This document shows positions 26,121 through 36,572 of a stretch of DNA of 42,461 nucleotides, piece after piece; position 1 is the stretch's first letter, and every line of letters starts with the position of its first letter. The notes beneath the pieces were generated by a model. It saw nothing but the letters and a program-made list of their open reading frames with translations. It did no database searches and had not been told where the DNA came from. Both the position numbers and the translations under genes were made by a program. This stretch comes from an uncultured Anaeromyxobacter sp. (GTDB lineage: Bacteria > Myxococcota > Myxococcia > Myxococcales > Anaeromyxobacteraceae). Where the stretch lies: NCBI GenBank assembly GCA_903904005.1, contig CAIVAR010000049.1, forward strand, positions 1-42,461. The letters run 5' to 3'.

Positions 26121-27143
26121 ATGGAACACCGCCAGCTGGGCCGGTCCGGGTTGCGCGTCAGCCTCCTCTCCTTCGGGGCGATGACGATCGGGGAGTCGCA
26201 GGGCTTCATGAAGGGCGTCACCTCCACCGAGGGGGAGGCCCGGCGGGTCCTCGACCGGGCCCTCGACGCCGGCATGGACACCATCGACACCGCCAACGTC
26301 TACTCCGAGGGGAACTCGGAGGAGCTGCTCGGGCGATGGCTCGAGGGGAAGCGTGACCGGGTCACCCTCGCCACCAAGTGCCGGTTCCCCACCTCCGGCC
26401 TGGGCGCCCGGGTGGCGCCACACGACCAGGGGCTCTCGCGCAAGGCCATCCTGCGGGCCTGCGAGGCGTCGCTGCGGCGGCTGCGCACCGACCACGTCGA
26501 CCTCTACCAGGTCCACATGCAGGACCGGTCGGTGCCGATCGAGGAGACGCTCGAGGCGCTCACCGGCCTGGTGCGCGCCGGCAAGGTCCTCTACGTCGGG
26601 TGCTCCAACTACGCCGGCTACCGGCTGGTCGAGTCGCTCTGGGCCGCCGACCGTCGCCACCTCGTTCCCTTCGCCTCGATCCAGATGCAGTGGTCGCTGG
26701 CCGCGCGGGAGGGGGAGCGGGAGCTCGTCCCGGCCGCACGCGCCTTCGGACTCGGCATCCTGGCCTGGAGCCCGCTCGCGCGCGGGTTCCTCTCGGGCAA
26801 GTACCGCCGCGGAGCGCCCCCTCCCGAGGGGAGCCGGCTCTCGGTCTGGCAGGACACCTGGAAGATGTTCGACAACGACCGCTGCTGGCGGGTGCTCGAC
26901 GCCGTGGAGGCGGTGGCGGGCCGGATCGGCTCCACCCCGTCCGCCGTGTCGCTCGCCTGGCTGGTCGGCCGGCCGGAGCTCTCCAGCGTCATCGTGGGGG
27001 CGCGGACCGTGGCCCAGCTGGAGGAGAACCTCCAGGCACTCACGGTGAAGCTCGCCCCCGAGGACGTGGCCGAGCTCGACCGGGCCTCCACGCCCGACTG
27101 GGGCTATCCGCAGAACTTCATCGGCGCGCGCGAGCCCTGGTAG
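26121..27143 (+). CDS. Aldo/keto reductase
   Basis: 340 aa NAD(P)H-dependent oxidoreductase. The catalytic tetrad is present as Asp56 (DTANVY), Tyr61, Lys86 (LATKCRF) and His132 (LYQVHMQD). GWSNY-like VGCSNYAGYRL, IQMQWSLAAREGERELVP, and the coenzyme-binding SSVIVGARTVAQLEENL follow. It belongs to the YajO/YdhF-type AKR group by motif style; substrate unknown. AGGGAGATCGC precedes the ATG as an ordinary ribosome binding site, as expected for a second gene in an operon. It converges on the PDZ protein gene. Confidence 0.94.
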   Translation: MEHRQLGRSGLRVSLLSFGAMTIGESQGFMKGVTSTEGEARRVLDRALDAGMDTIDTANVYSEGNSEELLGRWLEGKRDRVTLATKCRFPTSGLGARVAPHDQGLSRKAILRACEASLRRLRTDHVDLYQVHMQDRSVPIEETLEALTGLVRAGKVLYVGCSNYAGYRLVESLWAADRRHLVPFASIQMQWSLAAREGERELVPAARAFGLGILAWSPLARGFLSGKYRRGAPPPEGSRLSVWQDTWKMFDNDRCWRVLDAVEAVAGRIGSTPSAVSLAWLVGRPELSSVIVGARTVAQLEENLQALTVKLAPEDVAELDRASTPDWGYPQNFIGAREPW

Positions 27144-27159
27144 CCGTCCGGGCGCCGGC

Positions 27160-29040
27160 CTACCCCCGCACCAGGCGGCGCCACACCCAGATCTCGGAGG
27201 GAGGCGCCTCGCCGCGCCGGATCACCACCCGGACCCGGGTGTCCTCCGGTCCGCGGATGCGCTCCACCGCGCCGGCCATGCCGAGTTCCGACACCGGACG
27301 CCCCTCCACCGCGAGGACGACGTCGCCGGTCGCGATCCCGGCCTCGGCCGCGCCACCGCCGGGGACGACGAAGGTGACCCGGAGCCCGGAGCGTCCCTGG
27401 AGTTCCAGGGAGACGCCGATGCCGGCCAGCTCCACGCGCGGCTCCTCCCCCTCGGCCACCGGGGTGAGCTTCACCTCCACCGGGCCCGCGGTGCCGCCGT
27501 CCGGGACGTCGATCCCGGTCACGATGCGGGCGTGGTGGGCGTCGGCGGCGACGTGGAGCGAGACCGACCGCGGGGGCAACCCCGTGACGACGAAGGCGCC
27601 GTCGGTCCCGGTCACCGACATCGCCCCGGCGTCGAGGATCGAGGGGGCGCTCCCGCCCTCCCCCTCGAGCGAGATGCGCGCGCCGGGGAGCGGCTGGCCG
27701 GTCACCCGGTCCACCACGCGGCCCGCCACCCGGCCGCCCCGGCCGAGCCGGAGTTCCACCTCGGCGACCCCGGGGTGCTCGGGGACCGTGGCCTCCACGC
27801 CGGGGGAGGGGAGGTGGCCGGGGGCCGATGCGGTCACGGTCACCGGTCCCGGAGGAAGGTCCCGGAGCTCGAACCGGCCGGAGGCGTCGACGACCGTGGC
27901 GGCCCCGACGGGGAGCCGCCACCCACGCCCGCCGCGCCGTGCCTCCACCCGGAACGGGGCCACGGGGTTCCCGGTGACGGCGTCCCGCACCACGCCGGCG
28001 AGGGTCCCGCCGCGGGTGAGATCGATGGTGGCCTCCTCGCCGGTCCGGGCCACCACCGCCCGCGCCTGGGTGAACCCCTCGCGCGCCGCGGTGAGCAGGT
28101 GGCGCCCCGGCCCCATGTCACCCAAGGTGAATCGTCCCTCGGCGTCGGAGAGGGCCTGGGCGGAGACCGGCTCCTCGGCCGATCCCGGGCCGCCGCGGAG
28201 GAGCAGGCGCGCCGCCACCAGCGCGCCCTCCACTGGCGCGCCGCCGGAGAGGACCCGGCCGGCGATCGGCGCGGCCGCCCCCCGCGTTCCGGCGGGCCCG
28301 AGCCGCACCACGACCCGGTGGGAGGACCTGGCCGCGAGGTCGAGCGCGGCCCGCCCGGGCGCGAATCCCGGATGGCGGGCCTCGAGGGTGGCGTCGTCCG
28401 GCCCGGAAAGGGAGAATGTCCCTCCAGGCCCGCTCACCGCCGCCTCGGTGGAGGGCAGGAGCGCGCGGTCCCCGGTGGCGCCCCCGACGATGCGCACCGC
28501 CGCCCCCTCCACCGGCTGGCCCGCCGGGTCCTCGACCCGCCCCGCGTAGCGGACCACCGGGGAGAGCCAGAGGGTCAGGCCGCCGACCCGCTCGCCCGGG
28601 CGCGCGTCGAGCAGCACCGGGCTGTGCCCCCACTCCGGCGCGAACGGGGCGTGGCCGGGGGCCGAGGCCGTGGCGAGTTGCCAGCGACCGGCCTCCGGCG
28701 GCTCGAAGCGGAACGTCCCGTCGGCGCCGCACCGGACCGAGGCCGCCGCTCCGCCGCGGGAGAAGGTGACCTCGGCGCCGGCGATCCCCGCACCGGTGGC
28801 GCGGGAGAGGACCGTGCCCTCGAAGGCGCCGCGCGGGGCCGGAAGGGAAGCGAGCGGGGCGGGGGAGGTGCCCACAGGGTGCGCCGGCGTGGCGGCGGTC
28901 ACCGGGCCGGCCGCGGTCACCGGCCCGGCCGGGCCCTCCCTTCCGTCGACCCGGGGGGCGGCGCGCGGCCAGAGCCAGAGGACGAGGAGGGCCGCGAGGG
29001 CGGCTCCGGCGAGGGCGGCGAGGGCCTGGCGGCGGTGCAT
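27160..29040 (-). CDS. Membrane-anchored protein with repeated carboxypeptidase-regulatory-like (Cna-B-type) domains and a C-terminal PDZ domain
   Basis: 626 aa. The N-terminal helix (ALAALAGAALAALLVLWLW, about 6-25) anchors it, and a Pro/Ala/Thr-rich linker leads into about five or six beta-sandwich repeats. Each contains the pattern G-x-V-x(n)-G-x-P-(V/L)-x-GA-x-V and a GxFxxxxxPPG-type end (GRFELRDLPPGPVTVTASA, GRVVDRVTGQPLPGARISL). The last ~90 residues form a PDZ domain (GVSLELQGRSGLRVTFVVPG, AAEAGIATGDVVLAVEGRPV). Such architecture is common in myxobacterial envelope proteins and suggests a periplasmic scaffold or substrate-binding role; no catalytic domain is seen. A -10-like TAGGCT ends 8 bases before the ATG. 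Divergent from the ArsR-methyltransferase gene. Confidence 0.82.
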   Translation of the reverse strand: MHRRQALAALAGAALAALLVLWLWPRAAPRVDGREGPAGPVTAAGPVTAATPAHPVGTSPAPLASLPAPRGAFEGTVLSRATGAGIAGAEVTFSRGGAAASVRCGADGTFRFEPPEAGRWQLATASAPGHAPFAPEWGHSPVLLDARPGERVGGLTLWLSPVVRYAGRVEDPAGQPVEGAAVRIVGGATGDRALLPSTEAAVSGPGGTFSLSGPDDATLEARHPGFAPGRAALDLAARSSHRVVVRLGPAGTRGAAAPIAGRVLSGGAPVEGALVAARLLLRGGPGSAEEPVSAQALSDAEGRFTLGDMGPGRHLLTAAREGFTQARAVVARTGEEATIDLTRGGTLAGVVRDAVTGNPVAPFRVEARRGGRGWRLPVGAATVVDASGRFELRDLPPGPVTVTASAPGHLPSPGVEATVPEHPGVAEVELRLGRGGRVAGRVVDRVTGQPLPGARISLEGEGGSAPSILDAGAMSVTGTDGAFVVTGLPPRSVSLHVAADAHHARIVTGIDVPDGGTAGPVEVKLTPVAEGEEPRVELAGIGVSLELQGRSGLRVTFVVPGGGAAEAGIATGDVVLAVEGRPVSELGMAGAVERIRGPEDTRVRVVIRRGEAPPSEIWVWRRLVRG

Positions 29041-29048
29041 GACCGGGG

Positions 29049-29054
29049 AGCCTA
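29049..29054 (-). promoter_or_regulatory. -10-like element for the PDZ protein gene (leaderless type)
   Basis: Minus strand TAGGCT followed by 8 bases and ATG; no -35 and no Shine-Dalgarno seen. Confidence 0.35.
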
Positions 29055-29082
29055 CACCCCGGCCGCCCGGGTTCGGATGGCG

Positions 29083-29111
29083 TTGACGGGCCCCGGGGCG
29101 CATGTTAATCC
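29083..29111 (+). promoter_or_regulatory. Strong promoter of the ArsR-methyltransferase / ahcY operon
   Basis: TTGACG, exactly 17 bases, TAATCC, with TG one base before the -10 (TGT-TAATCC). Among the best sigma-70-type promoters in the window. The predicted start near 29118 lies inside the palindrome that follows. Confidence 0.65.
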
Positions 29112-29128
29112 GTCCATCCGGATAGACG
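29111..29128. promoter_or_regulatory. Palindromic candidate operator for the ArsR-type regulator
   Basis: CGTCCATCCGGATAGACG: an 18-bp inverted repeat symmetric at all but one pair. It overlaps the last base of the -10 and the transcription start and ends one base before the ATG, an ideal position for repression. Confidence 0.6.
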
Positions 29129-29129
29129 A

Positions 29130-30083
29130 ATGGAAGCGACGACCGCACGGCGCCCCGAGGGGCTTTTCGGCTGGATGGAGGGGCTCGCGGACCCGACGCG
29201 GCTCCGGCTCCTGCACGTCCTCGAGCGGCACGAGCTCGGCGTGGCCGAGCTGTGCGAGGTGCTGCAGCAGCCCCAGTCCACCGTGAGCCGGCACCTCAAG
29301 GTGCTCTCCTCCCAGGGCTGGATCGAGGTCCGGCGTCACGGGCAGAACCGGCTCTACCGGATGTCCGACGGGATCGACCCCGCCGCCCGCCGGCTCTGGA
29401 AGGTGGCCCGCGGCGAGAGCGAGGGCTGGGCCACCCTGCAGCACGACCAGCTCCGGCTCGACCGGCGCCTCAAGGAGCGCCGGGGCGGGGGCGACGACTT
29501 CTTCGCGGGCGCGGCCGGCGACTGGGACCGGCTGCGGGGCGAGTGGTACGGCACCGGCTTCGGCGTCGCGGCGCTCGTGGCGCTCCTCCCGCCGGAGTGG
29601 ACGGTGGCCGATCTGGGCTGCGGCACCGGCGCGCTCTCCGCCGCCCTCGCCCCCGATGTGGCGCACGTGATCGGCGTCGACCGCTCGGCGGACATGCTCC
29701 GCTCGGCCCGCAGGCGCACCGCCGGTCAGGGCAACGTCGAGCTGCGGCGCGGGACCCTCGAGGACCTGCCCATGGACGACGCCTCCTGCGACGCGGCCCT
29801 GCTCGTCCTGTCGCTCGGCTGGGTGGCAGACCCGCCGCGTGCGCTGGCCGAGGCGGCGCGGGTGGTGCGCCCGGGCGGACGGGTGGCCCTCGTCGACGCC
29901 GTTCTCCACGACGACGAGGACTTCCGCCGGCGGGCCGGCCAGGTGTGGCCCGGCTTCGAGCCCGTCCGCGTGGTCGAGATGCTCCAGACCGCCGGCTTCC
30001 GCGACGCCACCTGCCGCGCGCTGCCCCCCGAACCCGCCGCGAAGGGGCCCGCGCTCCTGCTCGCCCGCGCGCGCCGCCCCTGA
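29130..30083 (+). CDS. ArsR-family HTH fused to SAM-dependent methyltransferase domain (SahR-like)
   Basis: 317 aa. The N-terminal winged helix (about 8-75; [40 protein letters not shown] with recognition helix, wing [12 protein letters not shown]) has no ArsR metal-binding ELCVC box. The C-terminal methyltransferase-like domain (about 150-310) has motif [51 protein letters not shown] and [12 protein letters not shown]. It lies 43 bases before ahcY. SahR, an ArsR-family SAH-responsive repressor of the methionine/SAM cycle in several proteobacteria, fits this context. The methyltransferase fold may serve as SAM/SAH sensor rather than enzyme; that is inference. Confidence 0.88.
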   Translation: MEATTARRPEGLFGWMEGLADPTRLRLLHVLERHELGVAELCEVLQQPQSTVSRHLKVLSSQGWIEVRRHGQNRLYRMSDGIDPAARRLWKVARGESEGWATLQHDQLRLDRRLKERRGGGDDFFAGAAGDWDRLRGEWYGTGFGVAALVALLPPEWTVADLGCGTGALSAALAPDVAHVIGVDRSADMLRSARRRTAGQGNVELRRGTLEDLPMDDASCDAALLVLSLGWVADPPRALAEAARVVRPGGRVALVDAVLHDDEDFRRRAGQVWPGFEPVRVVEMLQTAGFRDATCRALPPEPAAKGPALLLARARRP

Positions 30084-30126
30084 CCCCGCCGATCCACCGA
30101 AACCCCGGAAGGAAGGAACGATCCCG

Positions 30127-31596
<1,470 letters not shown>

Positions 31597-31625
31597 GCGC
31601 GACGCACGCGCCGGGAGGAGACGCC

Positions 31626-32120
31626 ATGGCCGAAGAGAAGATCCCCGGACCCCCTCCGTCGGAGCTCGCCCCCGGCGCCCTCGAGATGCTCGCCGCCGGC
31701 CGGGCGGGCGTCCTCTCCACCCTCTCGGCGCGCAAGCCGGGCTGGCCGCTCGGCTCGCTCGTCTCCTACGCCCTCGACGGGGTGGGGCGGCCGATCTTCC
31801 TCTTCACCGAGCTCGCCCAGCACACCCGGAACCTCCGGCTCGACCCGCGCGCGTCGCTCTTCGTCCAGGAGCCGGGCGCCCGGAACCCCCAGTCGTCGGG
31901 GCGGCTCGCGCTCCTGGGGACGCTCACCCTGGTCCCCGGCGGGGAGATGTCCGAGGCCCGGGACCGCTACGTGGCCGTCCACCCCGAGGGAAAGTCCTTC
32001 TCCGAGCTGGGTGACTTCCTCTTCTGGCACATGAACGTCGAGGACGTGCACGTGGTGGGCGGGTTCGCCAAGGCGGGGTGGATGTCCTGGCAGGAGTTCC
32101 GGGAGAACGCCGGGGGCTGA
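31626..32120 (+). CDS. Pyridoxamine-5'-phosphate-oxidase-like FMN-binding split-barrel protein (HugZ-like)
   Basis: 164 aa. Motifs AGRAGVLSTLSARKPGWPLGSLVSYALDG, PIFLFTELAQHTRNLRLDPRASLFV and FLFWHMNVEDVHVVGGFAKAGWM match the split-barrel flavoproteins of the HugZ/CREG-like group, some of which bind or degrade heme. The characteristic HugZ C-terminal loop domain is absent in this short form, so heme oxygenase activity cannot be claimed. GGAGGAG ribosome site; 29 bases after ahcY, so possibly in its operon. Confidence 0.87.
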   Translation: MAEEKIPGPPPSELAPGALEMLAAGRAGVLSTLSARKPGWPLGSLVSYALDGVGRPIFLFTELAQHTRNLRLDPRASLFVQEPGARNPQSSGRLALLGTLTLVPGGEMSEARDRYVAVHPEGKSFSELGDFLFWHMNVEDVHVVGGFAKAGWMSWQEFRENAGG

Positions 32121-32153
32121 CGTTTCGTCGAGGCGCGGCGCCCCGGAACGGGT

Positions 32154-32159
32154 TAGAAA
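32154..32159 (+). promoter_or_regulatory. -10-like element for the M20 peptidase gene (leaderless type)
   Basis: TAGAAA in an otherwise GC-rich stretch, 8 bases before ATG. No Shine-Dalgarno between; no convincing -35. Confidence 0.35.
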
Positions 32160-32167
32160 CTCGCGCC

Positions 32168-33562
32168 ATGTCCACCGATACCGACCGCGCCCTCGAGCAC
32201 TACCGGACCCACGCCGCCTCCTACCTGGAGGATCTCAAGGCGCTCGTCCGCATCCCCAGCGTCTCCTTCGACGGCTTCCCCGCCGAGCCGGTCCGCCGGA
32301 GCGCCGAGGCCACCGCCGAGCTCCTGCGGCGGCGCGGCTTCACCCGGGTCGACGTCCTCGAGGTCGAGGGGGCCCACCCCTACGTCTTCGGCGAGCACGT
32401 GGTCGACCCGAAGGCGCCCACCGTCCTCCTCTACGCCCACCACGACGTCCAGCCGGCTGGCGACGAGGAGCTCTGGACCACGCCCCCCTTCGAGCCCACC
32501 GAGCGGGACGGACGGCTCTTCGGCCGGGGCACCGCCGACGACAAGGCCGGCATCCTCGTCCACGCCGCCGCCGCCGACTCCTGGATCCGCGGAGCCGGGA
32601 AGCTGCCGCTCAACCTCAAGGTGGTGGTGGAGGGGGAGGAGGAGGTCGGCAGCGACCACCTGCCCCAGTTCATCGCCAGGTACCGGAGCCGGCTCGACGC
32701 CGACGCCGTGGTGCTCACCGACACCTCCAACGTCGACGCCGGCGTCCCCTGCGTGACCATCGCGCTGCGCGGCCTGGTGATCGCCGAGGTCGAGGTGCGG
32801 TCGCTCGACCAGAGCGTCCACTCCGGCATGTGGGGCGGCCCCATTCCGGATCCCGTGATGGCGCTCGCCAAGATGCTCGCGACCCTGGTCGACGCCGACG
32901 GCCGCATCGCCATCCCCGGCATCTACGACAAGGTGCGGCCGCTCACCCCGGCCGAGAAGCGGGCCATCGAGCTCTTGCCGGTGTCGCGGGAGGACTTCCG
33001 GCGCCAGGCCGGCATGCGCCCCGGTGTGGCGATGCACGGCGACGCCCACCCACTCGAGACCAACTGGTGGCAGCCCACGCTCGCCGTGAACGCCATCCAG
33101 GCCTCGAACCGCAAGGACGCCCGCAACATCATCAACGACGTGGCCTGGGCCCGGGTGGGGATCCGGCTCGTCCCCGACATGGATCCGGCCGACGTGGCGC
33201 GGCGGCTCGAGGAGGCGCTGCGGAAGAGCGCCCCCTGGGGCGTCGAGGTGAAGATCCACGCCCAGAGCCACGGTCCGGCCTGGAAGACCGACGTGGCCCA
33301 CCCCGCCTTCCAGGCCGCGTTCCGGGCGCTCCAGAGGGGCTTCGGGCGCGAGCCGCTGGCCATCGGGTGCGGGGGCAGCATCGGCTTCGTCGAGCCCTTC
33401 GTCCAGGCGCTCGGCGGCGTCCCGGCGCTCCTCATCGGCGTGGAGGATCCCCGTTCCAACGCCCACTCGGAGAACGAGAGCCTGAACCTGGCCGACTTCC
33501 AGTCGGCCATCCGGAGCGCCATCGCCCTCTACGGAGAGCTCGCCGGGGCCCTCGCGAAGTAA
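32168..33562 (+). CDS. M20-family metallopeptidase (dipeptidase type)
   Basis: 464 aa di-zinc hydrolase. Metal and catalytic residues are visible in order: His-x-Asp in YAHHDVQPA, the bridging Asp in GRGTADDKAG, the catalytic Glu-Glu in EGEEEVGS, Asp in TDTSN, and the C-terminal His in NAHSENESL. The lid/dimerisation domain with SVHSGMWGG lies between. It matches the M20 dipeptidase group (CNDP-like/PepV-like) by HSGMWGG and GIYDKVRPLT. Cytosolic, peptide or acylamino-acid substrate unknown. Confidence 0.94.
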   Translation: MSTDTDRALEHYRTHAASYLEDLKALVRIPSVSFDGFPAEPVRRSAEATAELLRRRGFTRVDVLEVEGAHPYVFGEHVVDPKAPTVLLYAHHDVQPAGDEELWTTPPFEPTERDGRLFGRGTADDKAGILVHAAAADSWIRGAGKLPLNLKVVVEGEEEVGSDHLPQFIARYRSRLDADAVVLTDTSNVDAGVPCVTIALRGLVIAEVEVRSLDQSVHSGMWGGPIPDPVMALAKMLATLVDADGRIAIPGIYDKVRPLTPAEKRAIELLPVSREDFRRQAGMRPGVAMHGDAHPLETNWWQPTLAVNAIQASNRKDARNIINDVAWARVGIRLVPDMDPADVARRLEEALRKSAPWGVEVKIHAQSHGPAWKTDVAHPAFQAAFRALQRGFGREPLAIGCGGSIGFVEPFVQALGGVPALLIGVEDPRSNAHSENESLNLADFQSAIRSAIALYGELAGALAK

Positions 33563-33641
33563 GGACGTTCGAATCCACCGTCCGGCACCCGTCCCGCGGT
33601 AACATGCCTCCCCCCGGAATGTCCCGGGAGCGAGGAGATCG

Positions 33642-36161
33642 ATGTCCGCGAGCAAGTTTCCCGACAGGCAGGGCGAGGAGGCCCGGGCGCTGGAGCGCTC
33701 CCGCGACCTCCCCAGCATCCGGACCGCGTCCGACGTCGACGCCCTGCGCCGCGCCTTCGCCGACCACCTCCAGTTCTCCATCGGCAAGGACGAGCACTCC
33801 GCCACCGCGCTCGACCGCTACATGGCGGTGGCCGACGCCGTCCGCGACCGGATGATGCGTCACTGGCTGCAGACCCAGCAGACCTACTACCGGAGCGACG
33901 CCAAGCGGGTTTACTACCTCTCGCTCGAGTTCCTCATGGGGAAGGCGCTCGAGAACAACCTCCTCAACCTCGGCCTGCTCGACAACATGAAGGCGGCGCT
34001 CGCCAGCCTCGGCCTCGAGCTCTCCGACCTCCTCGTGCAGGAGCCCGACGCCGGGCTCGGCAACGGGGGCCTGGGGCGGCTGGCCGCCTGCTTCCTCGAC
34101 TCGATGGCCACGCTGGCGCTGCCGGCCTACGGCTACGGCATCCGCTACGAGTACGGCATCTTCGACCAGGAGATCCGCGACGGCTGGCAGGTGGAGCGCC
34201 CCGAGGTCTGGCTGCGCTTCGGCAACCCCTGGGAGATCGCCCGCCCCGAGAACCAGGTTCCTGTGAACTTCTTCGGCCGCACCGAGCGGTACGCCGGCCC
34301 CGACGGCCGGGAGCGGGTGCGCTGGGTCGACGGCAAGAAGGTGCTGGGCATGGCCTACGACACGCCCATCGCCGGCTTCCGCAACCGCACGGTGAACACG
34401 CTCCGGCTCTGGCGGGCCCGCTCGCCCCAGGAGTTCGACCTGGCCGACTTCAACGCCGGCGACTACCTGGCCGCGGTCGAGGACAAGAACGTCTCGGAGA
34501 ACATCTCCAAGGTCCTCTACCCGAACGACCTCACGGTCATGGGCAAGGAGCTGCGGCTTCAGCAGCAGTACTTCTTCGTGGCCTGCGCCCTCCACGACAT
34601 CGTCACCCGCCACCTCAAGGTGCACGAGAGCTTCGACGACTTCCCCGACAAGGTGGCCATCCAGCTGAACGACACCCACCCGGCCATCGCCATCGTCGAG
34701 CTGATGCGCATCCTGCTCGACGAGCACGGCCTCACCTGGGCCAAGGCCTGGAGCATCTGCCAGTCGGTCTTTGGATACACGAACCACACGCTGCTCCCCG
34801 AGGCCCTGGAGCGGTGGACGGTGGACCTGCTCGGCCGGGTGCTGCCGCGCCACCTCGAGATCATCTACGAGGTGAATGGCCACTTCCTGGCCCAGATCCG
34901 CGGCGACGCCCGCTTCGACGCCGAGGCGGTGGGGCGGATGTCCCTCATCGAGGAGGGCATGCCGAAGCAGGTGCGCATGGCCAACCTCGCCGTGGTCGGA
35001 TCCCACTCGGTGAACGGGGTGGCCGCGCTGCACACCGAGCTCCTCGAGAACGAGCTCTTCCACGACTTCTTCCGGCTCTGGCCGGAGAAGTTCAACAACA
35101 AGACGAACGGGGTCACGCCGCGGCGGTGGATCCTCCAGGCCAACCCCGAGCTGGCCTCGGTCCTCAACGAGGTGGTGGGGCCGGCCTGGATCACCGACGC
35201 CGAGGAGCTCCGGCGCCTCGAGCTCGTGGTGGACGACGCCCCGTTCCGGCGGCGGTTCCGCGAGATCAAGCGGGACAACAAGGAGCGGCTCGCCGAGATC
35301 ATCCTCCGCGAGAACGGCGTCGAGGTGGACCCGTCGTCGATGTTCGACGTCCAGGTGAAGCGGATCCACGAGTACAAGCGGCAGCTGCTCGACGTGCTCT
35401 ACATCGTCCACCAGTACCTCCGGATGAAGGCCGATCCGGACTTCCGGCCCGTCCCGCGCACCTGGATCTTCGCCGGCAAGGCGGCCCCCGGGTACGTGAT
35501 GGCGAAGTGGATCATCAAGCTCGTCAACTCGGTGGCGTCGGTGGTGAACGCCGACCCGGCGGTGAGCGGGCACATGAAGGTGGTCTTCCTGCGCAACTAC
35601 CGGGTGTCGCTGGCCGAGCGCATCTTCCCGGCCGCCGACCTCTCCGAGCAGATCTCCACCGCCGGCAAGGAGGCCTCCGGCACCGGCAACATGAAGTTCG
35701 CCTTGAACGGCGCCCTCACCATCGGCACCCTCGACGGGGCCAACGTCGAGATCCGCGAGGCGGTCGGGGCGGAGAACTTCTTCCTCTTCGGCCTCACCGT
35801 ACCCGAGGTCCGCGAGCTCAAGCGGGCCGGCTACAACCCCTGGGACTGGTACCGCGGCAACCCCGACCTGCGCGCCGTCATCGACGCCATCTCGGGGGGA
35901 ACCTTCTCGCCCGAGGAGCCTCGCCTCTTCCAGCCGGTGGTCGACTCGCTGCTCAACGGCGGCGACACCTACCTCGTGCTCGCCGACTTCGCCGCCTACG
36001 TGGCCGCCCAGGAGCGGGTCTCGCAGGCCTGGGTCGACTACGAGCGCTGGACGCGGATGGCCATCCTGAACGTGGCCCGCTGCGGGCGCTTCTCGTCCGA
36101 CCGGACCATCCGGCAGTACGCCGAGGAGATCTGGGACGTGGGGCCCATCCCCGTGGAGTAG
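33642..36161 (+). CDS. glgP: Glycogen/alpha-glucan phosphorylase
   Basis: 839 aa GT35 enzyme releasing glucose-1-phosphate from alpha-1,4-glucans. The PLP lysine is Lys685 in KEASGTGNMKFALNG. The substrate-site blocks YYLSLEFLMGKALENNL, PDAGLGNGGLGRLAACFLDS, AIQLNDTHPAI and HEYKRQLLDVLYIVHQY are all conserved. Full length for the family. GAGGAG lies 4-9 bases before the ATG, and TAACAT at 33600 is a possible -10. No other glycogen gene is adjacent. It converges on the alkyltransferase-like gene with a 10-base gap. Confidence 0.98.
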   Translation: MSASKFPDRQGEEARALERSRDLPSIRTASDVDALRRAFADHLQFSIGKDEHSATALDRYMAVADAVRDRMMRHWLQTQQTYYRSDAKRVYYLSLEFLMGKALENNLLNLGLLDNMKAALASLGLELSDLLVQEPDAGLGNGGLGRLAACFLDSMATLALPAYGYGIRYEYGIFDQEIRDGWQVERPEVWLRFGNPWEIARPENQVPVNFFGRTERYAGPDGRERVRWVDGKKVLGMAYDTPIAGFRNRTVNTLRLWRARSPQEFDLADFNAGDYLAAVEDKNVSENISKVLYPNDLTVMGKELRLQQQYFFVACALHDIVTRHLKVHESFDDFPDKVAIQLNDTHPAIAIVELMRILLDEHGLTWAKAWSICQSVFGYTNHTLLPEALERWTVDLLGRVLPRHLEIIYEVNGHFLAQIRGDARFDAEAVGRMSLIEEGMPKQVRMANLAVVGSHSVNGVAALHTELLENELFHDFFRLWPEKFNNKTNGVTPRRWILQANPELASVLNEVVGPAWITDAEELRRLELVVDDAPFRRRFREIKRDNKERLAEIILRENGVEVDPSSMFDVQVKRIHEYKRQLLDVLYIVHQYLRMKADPDFRPVPRTWIFAGKAAPGYVMAKWIIKLVNSVASVVNADPAVSGHMKVVFLRNYRVSLAERIFPAADLSEQISTAGKEASGTGNMKFALNGALTIGTLDGANVEIREAVGAENFFLFGLTVPEVRELKRAGYNPWDWYRGNPDLRAVIDAISGGTFSPEEPRLFQPVVDSLLNGGDTYLVLADFAAYVAAQERVSQAWVDYERWTRMAILNVARCGRFSSDRTIRQYAEEIWDVGPIPVE

Positions 36162-36171
36162 GCGAAGCCCG

Positions 36172-36555
36172 TCACCGCCGGCGCGGCGTCCAGCCGAAGC
36201 GCTCGAGGGAGACCCGCCCCCGCGCGTCGACCTCCACCCCCTCGCCCTCGAGGAGGGCGCGCTGCACCGCCGAGCCCATCGGGTCGAGGATGGAGATGGC
36301 CGCCATCCCCCGCGGACGGGCGCCCAGCACCCGCTGCCAGGGCAGCCGGTGCCGGGTGCCCCGAAGCGCCGCGAGGGCATAGCCCACCTGCCGGGCCGCC
36401 CGCGGCTTGCCCGCGAGCAGGGCAACCTGACCGTAGGTCGTCACGCGCCCCGCCGGGATGCGCGCAACCACCCGGTAATAGGCCGCCCAGCCCGCCGGGG
36501 GCTCCCTCCGACGCGTCGTCCCGCCCGGGGCGGACCGGTTTCGCTTGCCAACCAC
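36172..36555 (-). CDS. Alkyltransferase-like protein (ATL/MGMT DNA-binding domain)
   Basis: 127 aa. The O6-methylguanine-DNA methyltransferase C-terminal fold is seen in [29 protein letters not shown]. The alkyl-acceptor Pro-Cys-His-Arg is replaced by Pro-Trp-Gln-Arg (PWQR, Trp73), the hallmark of ATL proteins that bind O6-alkylguanine and hand it to nucleotide excision repair without repairing it. GTG is chosen as start because a TAATGA -10-like element ends 7 bases upstream and the family begins shortly after; an in-frame start further upstream would run through the lemA promoter. Confidence 0.88.
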   Translation of the reverse strand: MVGKRNRSAPGGTTRRREPPAGWAAYYRVVARIPAGRVTTYGQVALLAGKPRAARQVGYALAALRGTRHRLPWQRVLGARPRGMAAISILDPMGSAVQRALLEGEGVEVDARGRVSLERFGWTPRRR

Positions 36556-36572
36556 CCCCTCGTCATTACGCT
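36545..36572 (+). promoter_or_regulatory. Promoter of lemA (leaderless type)
   Basis: TTGCCA, 16 bases, TACGCT, 6 bases, ATG. Its -35 lies inside the first codons of the divergent alkyltransferase-like gene. Confidence 0.55.
36563..36568 (-). promoter_or_regulatory. -10-like element of the alkyltransferase-like gene (leaderless type)
   Basis: Minus strand TAATGA, 7 bases before GTG; a GTGCGA 17 bases upstream could be the -35. It overlaps the lemA -10 by two bases, so the two promoters cannot be occupied together. Confidence 0.4.

Noticed and set aside
29130-30083. Arsenite-responsive ArsR with arsenite methyltransferase (ArsM)
   Set aside because: The ArsR metal-binding ELCVC-type box and the ArsM cysteine pairs are absent, and there are no ars genes nearby; ahcY adjacency points to SAH.
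30084-30126. SAH riboswitch upstream of ahcY
   Set aside because: The gap is only 43 bases and I do not see the conserved SAH-I motif pattern there or at the end of the upstream gene; control by the ArsR-type protein is more plausible.
31626-32120. True HugZ heme oxygenase
   Set aside because: The protein is too short and lacks the C-terminal heme-binding domain; only the split-barrel flavoprotein fold is supported.
33432-36425. A 997-codon open frame antisense to glycogen phosphorylase
   Set aside because: Composition is the reverse complement of a GC-rich gene (runs of Val/Glu/Leu/His/Asp/Arg), with no recognisable domain; glgP on the other strand is unambiguous.
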